A DNA stretch of 64,000 nt from Acanthochromis polyacanthus (lineage: Eukaryota > Chordata > Actinopteri > Pomacentridae): positions 5,871,489 to 5,935,488 of the forward strand of contig NC_067113.1 of the NCBI RefSeq assembly GCF_021347895.1. Reading direction: 5' to 3'. This document shows positions 15,060 to 25,824 of the stretch, in pieces. Every line of letters starts with the position of its first letter. The stretch's first letter is position 1. The notes below the pieces were generated by a model. That model saw only the letters and a list, made by a program, of their open reading frames with translations. It did no database searches and was not told where the DNA came from. The position numbers were made by a program, and so were the translations under genes.

Positions 15060-15648
15060 TTTAAATTCTAATTTAATTTTCTCTTCCAGAGAAGAATTAC
15101 AAATGTTTATGGCAAATTTTTGTGATATTGCACATAGTGTCTTTTTTTATTTTCATTGCACAGTGGATGAGCTGAACTATTGGGAGCAGACTTGATTCAA
15201 CAGTCTGAAAGCAGCAGGAAGGAAGGACCTGCGGTTCTGTCCTTTAAACACTGTGGATGAAGCAGTCTGTCACTGAAGGAGCTGCCCATTGATGTTACTG
15301 TGTCCTGCAGGGGGTGGGAAGTGTCCTCCATAACAGACAAAAGCTTTGGCATCATCCTCCTGTCTCCCACCACCTCCACATGGTCGAGGGGGCAGCCCAA
15401 GACAGAGTTGGCTTTCTTAACTAATTGTTTCGTCTCTTTCTGTCTGCAGCTATGTTGCTGCTGCGCCAGCAGACCACTCCATAAAGGATGGCTGATGCCA
15501 CCACAAAATCATAGAAGGTCCTCAGAAGTGCTGCCTGCACCCCGAAGGACCTGTTTCCCGACCAGGTCGGGAGTCTGTTCTGACCTTTCTTATAGAGTGC
15601 AATGATGTTAACAGTCCAGTCCAGTTTCTTGTTCAAATGAACACCCAG
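15060..15648 (-). mobile_element. LINE ORF2 C-terminal part (3' half of a split LINE)
   Basis: On the minus strand the sequence reads LGVHLNKKLDWT at about 15648-15610, then LLRTFYDFVVASAILYGVVC and, after a frameshift, MGCPLDHVEVVGDRRM and DTSHPLQDTVTSMGSSFS. This is the C-terminal 'thumb/tail' region of the L2/Rex-like LINEs common in teleosts. It begins exactly where the reverse transcriptase at 18306-19310 stops, so the two are halves of one insertion. Frameshifts and stops make it inactive. Confidence 0.8.
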
Positions 15649-15940
15649 TTAGAACTGAAGCAGAAATCCAGACCAGAAGTTCTTCTCCTGAAGCTGTTGG
15701 ATATGAAAGTTTTCCTTCTACTGTTCCAGGGTGAAGCAGCAAGATGGAGGTGTTTGTTTCTTTAGTCTTTTACGGGTCATGTATCCACTTCCCGTTCTTG
15801 TGAATATTGATCAACCGACTTGGTATTTGGGGTTTCTTCTGTATGACATCATCACCCTGTAAAACAGGAAGTGAAGAACACTTCTGTCTATCAGAGGCTG
15901 CAGCTTTCAGTCGACTCTATCTGACTTCTGAAACCTGATC

Positions 15941-17972
15941 ATGGGTCTCCTCTACATGGTCCTGCTGGTGGGTCTGGTCAGTGCAGAGGCCCAGAACCTG
16001 ACGGAGGTGAAAGGGATGCTGGATAAAGACATCACTCTGAGCTGCTCCATCAGGAACTCAGGCATCCATTGGTTCATGGAGATCCACAGCCAGTTAAAAG
16101 TGTGTATCGGTCGAACTAATTCTGCAGGTGATATCAGTTACTGCTCTCGTGGTTTAGAGTCCAAATATTTAATTTTGGACAACAGACTAGTGATTAAAAA
16201 CATGACATCAGAGGACCGAAGACTTTACTTCTGTGGCAGGAGGATCAATGGTGACATTCGTTTTCTAGACACTTTCCACCTCGTCTCAGGTAAGAACCAC
16301 GCAAAGTCTCCTGCTCTGTGTTTTATATTTTCATATACTATAAAGTTTAATTTTGTTTGGATTCTGGTTGGATAAAATAATCTGTCCAGAGAGACATTCA
16401 ACAGGATCTGTGTCGGTTAACAGCATCGGAAATCCAAAATTAAAACATTTAAGAAGCAAAACTATCAAAAACAAGTAGGTTTTATCTCTAATCAACACCA
16501 ACAGACCAACTTCAGGGTCCAAGTAGATAAAACTGATTCTTGTCAAAAGAAGTACAAAATTCCTCAGAAAAGATAGCTTTGATGTGGTCGACCTCAGCAT
16601 CTACTGAGAACTTCCAGTGAAAAACCTCCACTCTGTCTCAATTTGCTTTGAGTTTTGCTACAGGCTCAGTGTCTCCATCTGTTGGACAGTTTTAGTCATT
16701 GCCACCTTCAAACCTGAAGCTTTAAACGTCCTTGAACTGTGAAACTTCTCAGACATGACAAGAAAACTTCAATTATCGTGAATCTAGTGTATATGAAATG
16801 CTGTTTTCTTCCAGAGGTTCTTGATGTTCTTCCAAGTCCAGCCAACTGCAGAACCCAGAATCAGCTGGTCTTGGTTTACTGCTCAGTCCTCGTAGTTACC
16901 AGCCTCACCTTTCTCATCCTCGGTGAGTTAGCTACTTGTAGTTAGCGGTGTTTACTGATCAGCTGACTCACCCGTCACTCTGCTGGCAGGTTTGGTTTGT
17001 CTGTCATCATATTTGAAGAGTCAAAAGCAAACCCGACAGGTGGACGAACCTCCAGATGTGATCTACGAGAACTCAGAGACCCTTCAGACTGTTCACGTAA
17101 GCCAACCACTGCTGTTAGCAGTGAGACTGTGAGCACTAATGCTAACAGCAGCTACTTTTTAACGATAATACTGAATGAGCCTCAATGACAGAAGGAAAAC
17201 ATGTTTTTAATCATTTCTGTACATTCAGTAAAACTTACATATGTAACTCTTAACTAATATTCACAGCTAATGCTAACAGCTTCAGTCAAACTGGACCACT
17301 GTAGAGTTCAAGGTATCTCTTTTCTAAATCACATGACTCAGAGTCAGTCAACAACATCACCCTGACCTCACTCCCAGTTATTTTTACCACTGTTCACACC
17401 TCTGCTCATAACAACAACCTGAAACCAACATGAATAATGTTTGCTGGACAGCCTCTGGTTTTTATTCTCACCTCCAGACCACATGAGTCCCAGGCTTCCA
17501 GGAGTTCGTGGAGGGGAAACCGTCTGGGGAGAGATCTCAGGGACCTGATCTGTGTCATAGAATCTCCACTGTTTAGAGACACTTTTCCAGTCCAGACCGC
17601 AAAGTCCATGTTCTGAAACCAAACAACTTTGATCACCCTCAGCAGTATCTCAACAGTCCCTCACCAGGCGGTTCCACCTCCATAAACACCTTGAGTCGCC
17701 CCTCCCAGGTTGCTCCACTTCCATAAACACCTTGAGTTGCCCCTCCCAGGCAGTTTGGGCTTCAAGAACCAGTTTCTGCTGAATCTCAGAGGATTGTGAG
17801 ACATAATGTCTGAGGATTTTCGTATTTATCACAACTAAAGCTAACATCATCTACTGCTAATGCTAATGCTACGTTTCATCCTCTCTGACTCCTTATAGTA
17901 CTATCTACTACTTCAGTGTACTTTGTGTTCCAGGTTGAGGAGATCAAGTCTCAGCCAGCCGGACAACAATGA
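15941..17972 (+). CDS. Ig-V domain type I membrane receptor (four exons, 200 aa)
   Basis: Exons as read: 15941-16289, 16815-16922, 16990-17096 and 17934-17972; every intron starts GT and ends AG, with phases 1, 1 and 0. Exon 1 holds a signal peptide (MGLLYMVLLVGLVSAEA) and one V-type Ig domain: Cys35 (ITLSCSI), Trp44 (IHWF), Cys98 in D-x-x-x-Y-F-C, plus an extra Cys55/Cys68 pair. Exon 2 gives a short stalk and a transmembrane helix (LVLVYCSVLVVTSLTFLIL). Exons 3-4 give a ~45-residue cytoplasmic tail with a single Tyr in VIYENS, a YxN motif of the Grb2-binding type, not a canonical ITIM. AATAAA follows at 18050-18055. It resembles uncharacterised teleost immune-type receptors; ligand unknown. 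The whole gene lies between two halves of a LINE. Start chosen for its signal peptide. More exons within the 837-bp third intron are possible. Confidence 0.75.
17671..17749. repeat. Short tandem duplication in intron 3
   Basis: Two copies of a ~38-41 bp unit (each with 'ccataaacaccttgag' and ending 'cccctcccag') lie side by side. Confidence 0.8.
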
Positions 17973-18049
17973 AGAAACTCTGGAAGATGTTTCTGCTCTT
18001 CATCCAAAGTTGAAAAAATTTAGTTTTGAGTTTCTAAAGAAGAATTAAA

Positions 18050-18055
18050 AATAAA
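18050..18055 (+). promoter_or_regulatory. Polyadenylation signal AATAAA
   Basis: A canonical hexamer 78 bp after the stop codon of the Ig receptor gene; it supports the choice of last exon. Confidence 0.6.
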
Positions 18056-18305
18056 CTTTCAATGTGTTTTTGGTCTCAAATGAGTTGACAAAACCTGAAT
18101 ACGGCATCAACACTATCAGTTTTAATGTATCACAGTAAACATACACAAATGTACTACTTAAAGTAAATGGCAGTACGTTCTGTGTGTTTTCTACCAGTTT
18201 TAACTCTCTCATGTTGGAATTCAACAAGAGACACCATAATACTGTCTCATACTATAAGTTTTCAGTATTAGTACTGCAGTAGAAGTAGCATTTGTAGTGG
18301 TAGCT

Positions 18306-19310
18306 AAAGAGTCCACAATCTCAATGTTCACTGGTGAAGGAGAAGTGTGTCTGTTAATGCTAAAATCCACCATCAGCTCCTTGGTTTTCCCCGTGTTGAT
18401 CTGGAGGCAGTTCAGTAGGCACCAGTCCACAAAGTCCCAGATAAGTCCTCTGTACTCCTTCTCATCTCCATCAGTGATGAGGCCGATGATGGCGGATTCG
18501 TCAGAGAACTTCTGAAGATGGCAGTTCATGGTGTGATGACAGAAGTCTGCAGTGTAGAGGGTGAAAAGAAAGGGGGCAAGGACAGTCCCCTGTGGGGCAC
18601 CTGTAATGCAGACCACAGTGTTGGACACAAAGTCCCCTGCCCTCACAAACTGTGGTCAGTTGGTGAGATAATCCAGCAGCCACATTGGGAGATGAGAGTC
18701 CACGCCTGCCTACTCCTGCTTGTCCCTCACAAGCATGGGCTTGATGGCTTTGAAGTCACTGGAGAAATCATTAAACATGATTCTCACAGTGCTCTTTGTC
18801 TTCTCCGGGTGAGAGAGGCATCTGTGGAAAAGCTAGATCACCACATCATAAACCCCAATGCCAGATTGGTAGGTGAACTGCAGTGGGTCCATTAATGAGC
18901 TCACCAGGGGTCGCAGATGACACAGGACCCAACGTCTCTGGGGTTTTCATCAGGTGGGATGTCAGTCGTTAGGGTGCGAGATCTTTGGCATGAGTACCAT
19001 GCAGGACATTTCCACAGCTGTGGTACTTACCCCAGTGTCAGGCTCATATTGAAGACAGTCTCTGCTCAGCTGATCTGCACAGGATTTGAGGAGCCTGGAG
19101 CTGATGTCACCTGGACCCATGGCTTTCCTGATATTCAGCCTGTTCAGTTCCTTCTTCACTTGGGACGTTGAGAGGGAGAAGTTGCGTCAGAGGGGGCTGT
19201 GTGCTGGTTGTGAGTGTGGGACCCTGTGGGAAGGAGGTGTGTGGATAGGAGAATTGTGGTGGAACAGTTAAAAAAAAAAAAAAAGGAACTCCTAGCAGCA
19301 GAAGGTCAGA
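18306..19310 (-). mobile_element. LINE reverse transcriptase part (5' half of a split LINE)
   Basis: Minus-strand frames give reverse-transcriptase blocks in the right order. KKELNRLNIRKAMGPGDISS, with RLLKSCADQLS following, spans 19159-19080. GAPQGTVLAPFLFTLYTADF is near 18605-18550. FSDESAIIG, the YADD-box equivalent with the second Asp changed to Glu, is near 18505-18480. NTGKTKELMVDF follows, then SPSPVNIEIVDS, where similarity ends at about 18306. The missing continuation is found at 15648 downward. Several frameshifts; inactive. Confidence 0.8.
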
Positions 19311-19734
19311 AATGCATGCATTTATACAATTCATCACCCAGAGATCACCATGATAACCAGGTTATGAGTAATTCATGGCATGAAATTAAAAATAACTGCT
19401 GAAATGCAACTATTCGGTAAAATGTCATGTTGTAAGTGGTGTAAACAATGGCAAACTTCTTCTCCTCTTGTTTAGTACTGTGGTAGACATTTGTTTACGA
19501 TACACTGGCCCGTGCAGTTTGGGAGCAGACACCGCATAAAGTATAAAACCACACATGTTCTCTCGAGCGGATTTGGAAGCATCTCGTTTCCACACGTCAC
19601 GTTTGTGCAGATAGCATAACCCAGCCTGAAGGAGGTGGGATGCAGCGCGGGTAGTGCAGTCAGCAGGGGGTGCAGACAAATGAGGGGGTAGGGGGGTGCA
19701 GCAACACCAGCAGCATCCCACAGTGGACATGATG
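19311..19734. other. Intergenic, no gene recognised
   Basis: Includes an A-run at 19270-19284 just upstream, and no supported gene. Confidence 0.45.
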
Positions 19735-20300
19735 GAGACTAAGCTAGCTGGTGGAACAGCAGCTACAGATCAGAATTTTCCAGCTCTGGGACCAGGGACT
19801 CTCAGAGAAAGGACACAGGGAAACATAAAGTGAATGCCATATGATAATGGTGTATATATAGTAAATACATAGGTAATGAGAGAAGGGCTCAGTGCATTGA
19901 GAAATGTCCCCCAGCAGCCTAGGCCCATAGCAGCATAACTAGGAGGATAACTAAGGGACGTCGAGGATGAAGTCAATTGTTCCCCGTAAATGTGGACTCC
20001 ACCTGAACTCCTAAGGGTCACCCGAACCACCCCTAACTATAAGATTTGTCAAAGTGGAAGGCTTTAAGCCTGATCTGAAAAACAGAGAGGGTGTCCACCT
20101 CCCAACCTCAAAGTGGGAGCTGGTTCCAAAGGAGAGGCGCCTGATAACTGAAGGCTCTGCCTTCCATTCTACTTTTAGAAATTCTGGGAAGTACAAATAA
20201 GCCTGCTGTCTGAGAAAGAGTTCTGTTAGATAATATGGTACTATAAGGTCTTTAAGGTACAACGGAGGTACTTCAAGTATTTCAGTAAACATCAGCAGGG
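19735..20300 (+). repeat. Teleost interspersed repeat, 3' part
   Basis: Carries the typical strings of a ~1.5 kb non-coding repeat family widespread in teleosts: 'tggaacagcagctacagatc', 'ccagctctgggaccagggac', 'ggtgtccacctcccaacctc', 'ggagctggttccaaaggaga' and 'taactgaaggctctgccttc'. The beginning of the same family lies at 31186-31560. The minus-strand open frames here (19770-20030, 20011-20292) are incidental. Confidence 0.75.
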
Positions 20301-22797
20301 TGTCCTCATAAACACTATTTCGACCCTGGAAATGAAGCAGCTAAATGGAATTCAGTCACGACAAATGACTCGAATTATGAACAAATGAGGTTTTCCAACA
20401 AATGTCAAACATAGATCAGATTTAGTTTACTATTTTACATAATTACAAAATTTATTTACTGCTTTTAGTTTAAAATATAAAAAGAAAAATTGTAGGAAAC
20501 ATGGAAGAAGATATGACCATCAATTCAAAGAAATGTTATACTTTTTTGAACCTCTACAATGCATATATAAATTCCATTGTAGTGTAAGCAGTATTTTTAA
20601 CACAGCTTCAGCACTTCCTATCTATAATAAAAATGAACTCAAACAATGATAGCTGGCAAGATATGGAGCAGAAAAGTGGTGGCAGGAAGGCAGGGGTGAG
20701 TCTGCTGATAAGGAGGATGAGAATAGAGACTCCAGAGATCTCTATTGCTTTGGAGGTCAAAAGCTGGAGCTTCCAGCGCCTGAGGAAAAGGCCAGTATAC
20801 ATCATCCTAGTGATCACTCTCATTACACTCGCTGTCATGCTTGCCTGCCCTCTGTGGGAATAAATATGACAATATGACCACTGTGTTATAGACGTTACAT
20901 CCCAACCAGTGAGAGAGAACACGGCTCAAGGAGACTGGCCACATACAAACGTAAATGATCCTTTAGGATTGCATGTCTTTTGCAGTCAGTTCAGATGATA
21001 GATCGAACTGAGACACAGTGGTTTTGTGAAAGTTGCACTTAAATTTATTGACAGGAGTTGGACTCTTAACGTACAGCTAGATAATTAACAGTTTTGTTTG
21101 GCCAAAAGATCTATCCACCTGCAGACATATAGAACAGTGTTGTGACTCAGTTTGCCTGCTAGGACCACTGATGATCAGACAGCTTTGTCAAACATAGTCA
21201 AAAATCAATTCTGAATCAAAAATGGGAGTCTTCAAAAAGTTCTCAAGAAAGAGATTTTCAAGCAGTCTTCTGCAGTCTGATACAAATAGTGTTTATTCAA
21301 TACAGAGGTTGTAAGAACAAACGTGCAAAATCTCAAAATTCCAACTGACTACACAAAGCGCTACATCGTCTTATATACTTTCTTGTAAAAGCTTCTCTTC
21401 CATTGTGGAAGGCCACAACCCGTTGTCTTAAAACCTAATCAGTTTGTATGTGATGTCATATCAAAAGTTAGACCACCTCCTCCTTTTTATTTCTGCTAGG
21501 TTAGCATTTTTTCTGCTTAGCTCAGCATGACCTAGGTTTCAACTCAGGAGTACAGACGAAGAGAGGACATGCACTTATGGTCTTAACGCCTTATATGGGC
21601 TTCATTGGCTTCTATTGGGTTGCCATTTTCCACACGATTATTTAGTGTACTCATAACTTCAGCTGAAATTTTAGGTCTTCCAATCTTATCATTGTTAGCT
21701 TTTAAAATTAATTCACACATCCTATTTGTCTAATCACAAAAAATACCAAAAATGCAAGAAAATCTGACCTACAAGACAAAAGGATTACACAAATCACAAA
21801 AACAGCAAAAAGAATGTTAAAAAAATACAGTAAATAAAATAATATAACAATGATTACACATAAAAGACTAAAACATTTCCACATAAAGTAAATTTAATTT
21901 AATTCCATTCAAAAGTTTTTTCAGATATCCTCCAAAGCATTGGGCAAACTGGGGCTACACATGAGGTGACTCCAACCTTTAGGATCCATCCTCTGTGAAC
22001 AAAAGATACTTACAGCAAATATGATGACCATTCATCTAAGTTTTGTCATGCTGAAGTGACAGAATGGAAATCTGATATTCTCCCTGTTAGACAGCAGCTC
22101 AACATCAAAATCCAAATCGGATTGCAGTGTTGGATGTGTAGGAGGACTGGAGGCGTTTGCCACCTGCAGTCACAGAAACCAGTCAGGCTGCTGTCTGATC
22201 AGCTGGAGAGAGAAGGGCTCAACACAGCAGTTGCCTTAGGCTGGAAACTTTATTAAGACTACTGTACTGCTGCAGCACGTCGGGGTTTTAGAGGTAAGAC
22301 TTACAGCCCGAATTGTCCCTCCCACAGTCCTCCAACTTAACAGAACATCATGGTTTTACTCCATGCCTGTATAAATACACTGCTTTGTGTTTTACCATGC
22401 AACATGGCGGGATTGTTTGTTTCTTTTTCTTGTTTTTGGAGGACAGGGGAGGAGGCTGAAGAAAGTGACGGATGATCAGTAAATACAATTCTATTATAAC
22501 CTAAGTAGTATGAATTAAATTGTATTTTTGATCATGAGAGAAGTTGATAGAGTCTTTGAAAGTGACAAAGCCTTCACACAGAGAGAGAAGAATCTTTTAT
22601 TTGTTCTAACAAACAGAAATATAAGTAATGGTTATAAAGTCAAAGAATAACAGCTTTTTTGCCATAAATTGGTCTGAAGATCAATCAGAGCTTGGGGCAT
22701 CCTCGCACCATATTGATTGCAGAAAGGAAACACTTTAAAGTTTTCTTTTTTACTGTAAAGAAAAGGGAATGCTCAAAGAGCATCTGGTGGAGCATCT
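20301..22797. other. Intergenic, no gene recognised
   Basis: No supported gene. A 76-codon plus-strand frame at 20633-20863 ends in a hydrophobic stretch (VYIILVITLITLAVMLACPL) but lacks any other support. The region 20990-21660 has the loose look of an LTR, without clear boundaries. Confidence 0.45.
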
Positions 22798-23133
22798 GGA
22801 GTTGTCGTTCTGAGCTTTGCGGTTCAGGTGGATCCAGATGCAGGTCATCGCAAACGAATGGGTCGACTGGGGTTTGTTGATGTCAGGAACTGGAATGCAC
22901 TCTTTTTCAGGGTAAAGCAGGTCGAAAAGCTTCATGACTGGCAGGAAGTTGGCCAAGGCGTTCTTCTGAATGCTTCCTGATATGAACTGCAGCAGGACCC
23001 ACATCAGATGATCTCTTCCTTTAATAAGACCTCTGCCTGCACGCTTCTGGTGTAGCAACAGCACCATGTGAAGGAAACTCACGAACTGAAACAGCACAAA
23101 GAAGATGAGCTGCGAGGAAAGATGCTGCCACTA
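22798..23133 (-). pseudogene. med23: MED23 (Mediator subunit 23) coding fragment
   Basis: On the minus strand about 112 codons read without a stop and match vertebrate MED23 as I recall it: QHLSSQLIFFVLFQF, then KGRDHLMWVLLQFISGSIQK, FLPVMKLFDLLYPEKE, IPVPDINKPQSTH and CIWIHLNRKAQNDNS. MED23 is a >1300-residue subunit of the Mediator tail; only this internal piece is here. Several otherwise conserved positions differ, and similarity stops abruptly at both ends. The sequence before it ends in '..gattag' and could be a splice acceptor, but no GT donor follows AACTCC. It could be a captured exon or a broken processed copy. It abuts the retroelement ORF1 (opposite strand) at 23134. Confidence 0.7.
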
Positions 23134-23475
23134 ATCGGTTCAGTCTAATCGGCCTGCGCGTCCACCTACAGGTTGGGGCGACCATGACCCTCCCAGACGC
23201 ACGTACGCAGAGGTGTTGGCTGCTCCTCCACAACGTCCTCCACGTCGGCAGCAGCAGCAGCAACCACAGTCCGACCTGGAATTTACACAATCAGTCCGCA
23301 AAATACATACAGTTATGAAAGCTGTACATCACCTCTGGAATGTCACTCCGGACTCAGAAAAGAAGCCTCCCAAGATGCTGTACAAAATAGTGGAATCACT
23401 GGCTACAGTGGTTAAACCGGCGTTTCCGTCGACCGAGACCACTGAAGCCATCAAACATAATGCCATTGAATGGGG

Positions 23476-24094
23476 GGTTAACACTTGCCTGGGGACCAGA
23501 CAGCCTTCATATTGTGTATTACAAATACACATAAAGTCAGTCTGGAACTGCTCCATTGAACCAAATCTAGCCCAGAGGCGGGACTACCGATCACAGCTTG
23601 AATTGGAGAGAGCCAATCAGCGTAACACATGTGTGACGCAATCACTAAGCGACCTAACAATTGCCTTTCCGCCATGATGTTTTGTAGTTTTAACAGCTTC
23701 CTTCGCCATACAGGGGTCCTGAGGAAAATCTAAGCTCTCCCTTTCAACAGTAGAGGGCAGCATTACGCATTCTATCGTACAGCCTGCCGGAATTAAAAAT
23801 ACATCCTTTTTTAAAAAGAAAAGCTTTAAGAGCTGCTTCTTGTTGAAGTTTTAAGGACAAATTCAGCCCGTGCAAAACAGAAGAAAGCGCACGAGAGAAA
23901 CCTCGCTCTGTTGCGGTTGCCAACTCGGCCCTGAAGATGACGCATCGTTAACTCCCGCCTCTGGTGCTCTGATTGGTTCGGTCTGATCTGCTCGAAAACC
24001 TGTCAAAATGTGTCAATGGAGGAGGGCTAGACCGTATTCCCGTATAGCCCTTATAACGGGAATACAGTCTAGCTAAGCTAGGCTAGGTTAACAC
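23476..24094. mobile_element. MITE with 9-bp target duplication, inside ORF1
   Basis: A 601-bp segment (23485-24085) is bracketed by the direct repeat ggttaacac (23476-23484 and 24086-24094). Removing it with one repeat restores the ORF1 frame exactly, so this is a clean insertion. Its right end, read inward on the complement, is 'tagcctagcttagctagac', close to the TIR of the MITE at 33322-33891, which also has a 9-bp duplication. The left end (ttgcctggggaccagac) is more diverged. No transposase inside. An open frame crossing its left border is chance. Confidence 0.7.
24027..24072. repeat. Hairpin-forming palindrome near MITE end
   Basis: Arms of 17 bp (24027-24043 and 24056-24072, one mismatch) with a 12-base loop. 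It is a sub-terminal structure of the MITE. Confidence 0.85.
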
Positions 24095-24256
24095 CATTTC
24101 AGTGCTTCAAAAGCATTATGAAGCTGTGTTACAAGGTGCGTTACGGGAGGTAGCAGAGGCCGCAATGAAGGACTGGTCCTCTGCCTTCAACATAGCGGCC
24201 AAATGGGCCAAACGTAACTTACCAAGAATCACGCAGGACACCTTGGACCACGTTCA

Positions 24257-24664
24257 CGCTCTCATTACTACCGAACGTCGTCCTCCACCAGCCCGACTGC
24301 GACGACAGGGTCCTGAGCGCCCAGCAGAGCCGGCTTCACAACCACGGGAGCCAATTGAAAAAGAAAATACAGAGGACATTATTACAGTGCTCGAAACACA
24401 TGACTCAAACACACAACAGAGACCTGTACAGATGACAACAGTGGAACGAGATACTATACACGCTCTCATTACTACCGAACGTCGTCCTCCACCAGCCCGA
24501 CCGTGACGACCGGGTCCTGAACGTCCGGCACAGCCGGCTCCACAACCACGGCAGCCAGTTGAAAAAGAAAATACAGAGGACATTATTACAGTGCTCGGAA
24601 CACATGACTCAAACACACAACAGAGACCTGTACAGATGAGAACATTGGAACGAGATACTGTACG
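24257..24664 (+). repeat. Tandem duplication, 2 x 204 bp
   Basis: Two head-to-tail copies, 24257-24460 and 24461-24664, each holding 'cgctctcattactaccgaac' or a close derivative. 204 is a multiple of three, so the coding frame of ORF1 is kept. The premature TGA is in the second copy only. Confidence 0.85.
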
Positions 24665-25824
24665 TGCACAACCTGAAACACGACCGGAGCGTACAGACAC
24701 GATTCTACATGAGGGGCAGGGGACTACAAACCATAACACGATCACTGTACAAGCACAACTACATAGAGTAAATACGGAAGTGGACAGCAGCGGGGATGGA
24801 CAGACGGCAGACGAACAGCAAGCAGTGAAGAGCCCACAGTGGGAAGAGACCTCTAACCACACTGATTGGCAAATGGAGGAGGACAGAAGACCCTCGGAAC
24901 AGGCACGAGGGATGGAGGATAATGCCAAGAGTCTGGCCCCTGACACGGGCGACCCTAACAGATTACAACCACAGTCAGAAGTACAGCAGCCACCACAACA
25001 GACACCTATATCTCCGAGACCTCAGCAAAGCGTAGTACAGCTGGCCGGACGGGAGAACAGCCCACTGCTGTTCTCCGACTCAGAACCAGAGGAGGGCCAC
25101 TGGGACCCCACACCTTTTCTGAGTCAGTCCCTTACCATTCACGAGTGGGAGACGTCCACACCTGTCCAGGGGGAGGAGACTCATAAAGACGCACTTCGGG
25201 ACCTCACCATCGACTTACTGGTTAGCCCGGTGGGGACCTCGCCTTCTCTGACCACGCAGCTGAGCCTCGCATCCCCGGGCCAGCCAGGCTCCAGGGTCGG
25301 AAGGCATGGGAAAACAGATAGAAAAATGATAGACTTGGATTTAGTGATTGAAAGAAAGTGGCTGATAATGGGGGATTCGAACCTGGCGAGGTTCCCTACT
25401 TACCACGTATCTGACCTCCAGATCGACGCCTATCCGGGTGCGAACTTCCGCCATGCGGAAGCCCTGGTTGCCAAATCCACGCCACGGGTGTCTCCCGAGA
25501 AGCTGATTATGTCCTTTGGCATTAATCACCGTGGGCAAAAACGAAAGGAAACAGCAATTAAACAGATGCAGGCGGCGTTTAGGGCAGCGCAACGCAGCTC
25601 ACATCCTCATTCTGGAGATTAATATCTGCCTGTCCTTGTCCGCGCAGGAACGGCTGAACCCAGAGGAAATGAACCTGTACATTACACGTTACTTGCCACA
25701 CATTCCCGCCCTGCCTAGTACCGAGTTCTACACACGTGCAGATAATGTCCACTGGACCCGGGAAACGGCTCGGGCCATCCTGGTCCACTGGGCCCGCACT
25801 TTAAATTTGTTCACCCTCTAAACC

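Larger units (their letters stand above)
23135..25821 (+). pseudogene. Retroelement ORF1 with C-terminal SGNH hydrolase domain
   Basis: With the 23485-24085 insertion set aside, the reading frame is continuous across the target duplication (..WGVNT / ISVLQKHYEAV..). The N-terminal ~120 residues are Pro/Arg/Gln-rich (RRTYAEVLAAPP, then QQQQQ), then helical. The middle is a Gln/Thr/Glu-rich low-complexity linker with a 204-bp in-frame tandem duplication. The C-terminal ~150 residues carry all SGNH-hydrolase blocks: Ser in MGDSNLARFP (25371-25382), Asn in SFGINHRGQ (25518-25526), and Asp/His in DNVHWT (25741-25752). Two lesions: CGA to TGA at 24504-24506, and a one-base frame change near 25595. 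Related SGNH/GDSL domains occur in some retroelement ORF1 proteins. The substrate is unknown. Confidence 0.65.

Noticed and set aside
20633..20863. Small membrane protein candidate
   Set aside because: Single hydrophobic segment, no signal, splice context or homology that I recognise; an equal-length frame exists on the other strand.
20990..21660. Possible solo LTR
   Set aside because: General appearance only; no TG..CA ends, target duplication or tRNA primer site could be identified.
23213..23677. 154-residue protein as a separate gene
   Set aside because: Its second half reads into the MITE; only the part before 23485 belongs to the retroelement ORF1.
24254..24946. 230-residue Cys/Ser-rich minus-strand protein
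   Set aside because: It is the antisense shadow of ORF1, with the repeat caused by the 204-bp duplication.
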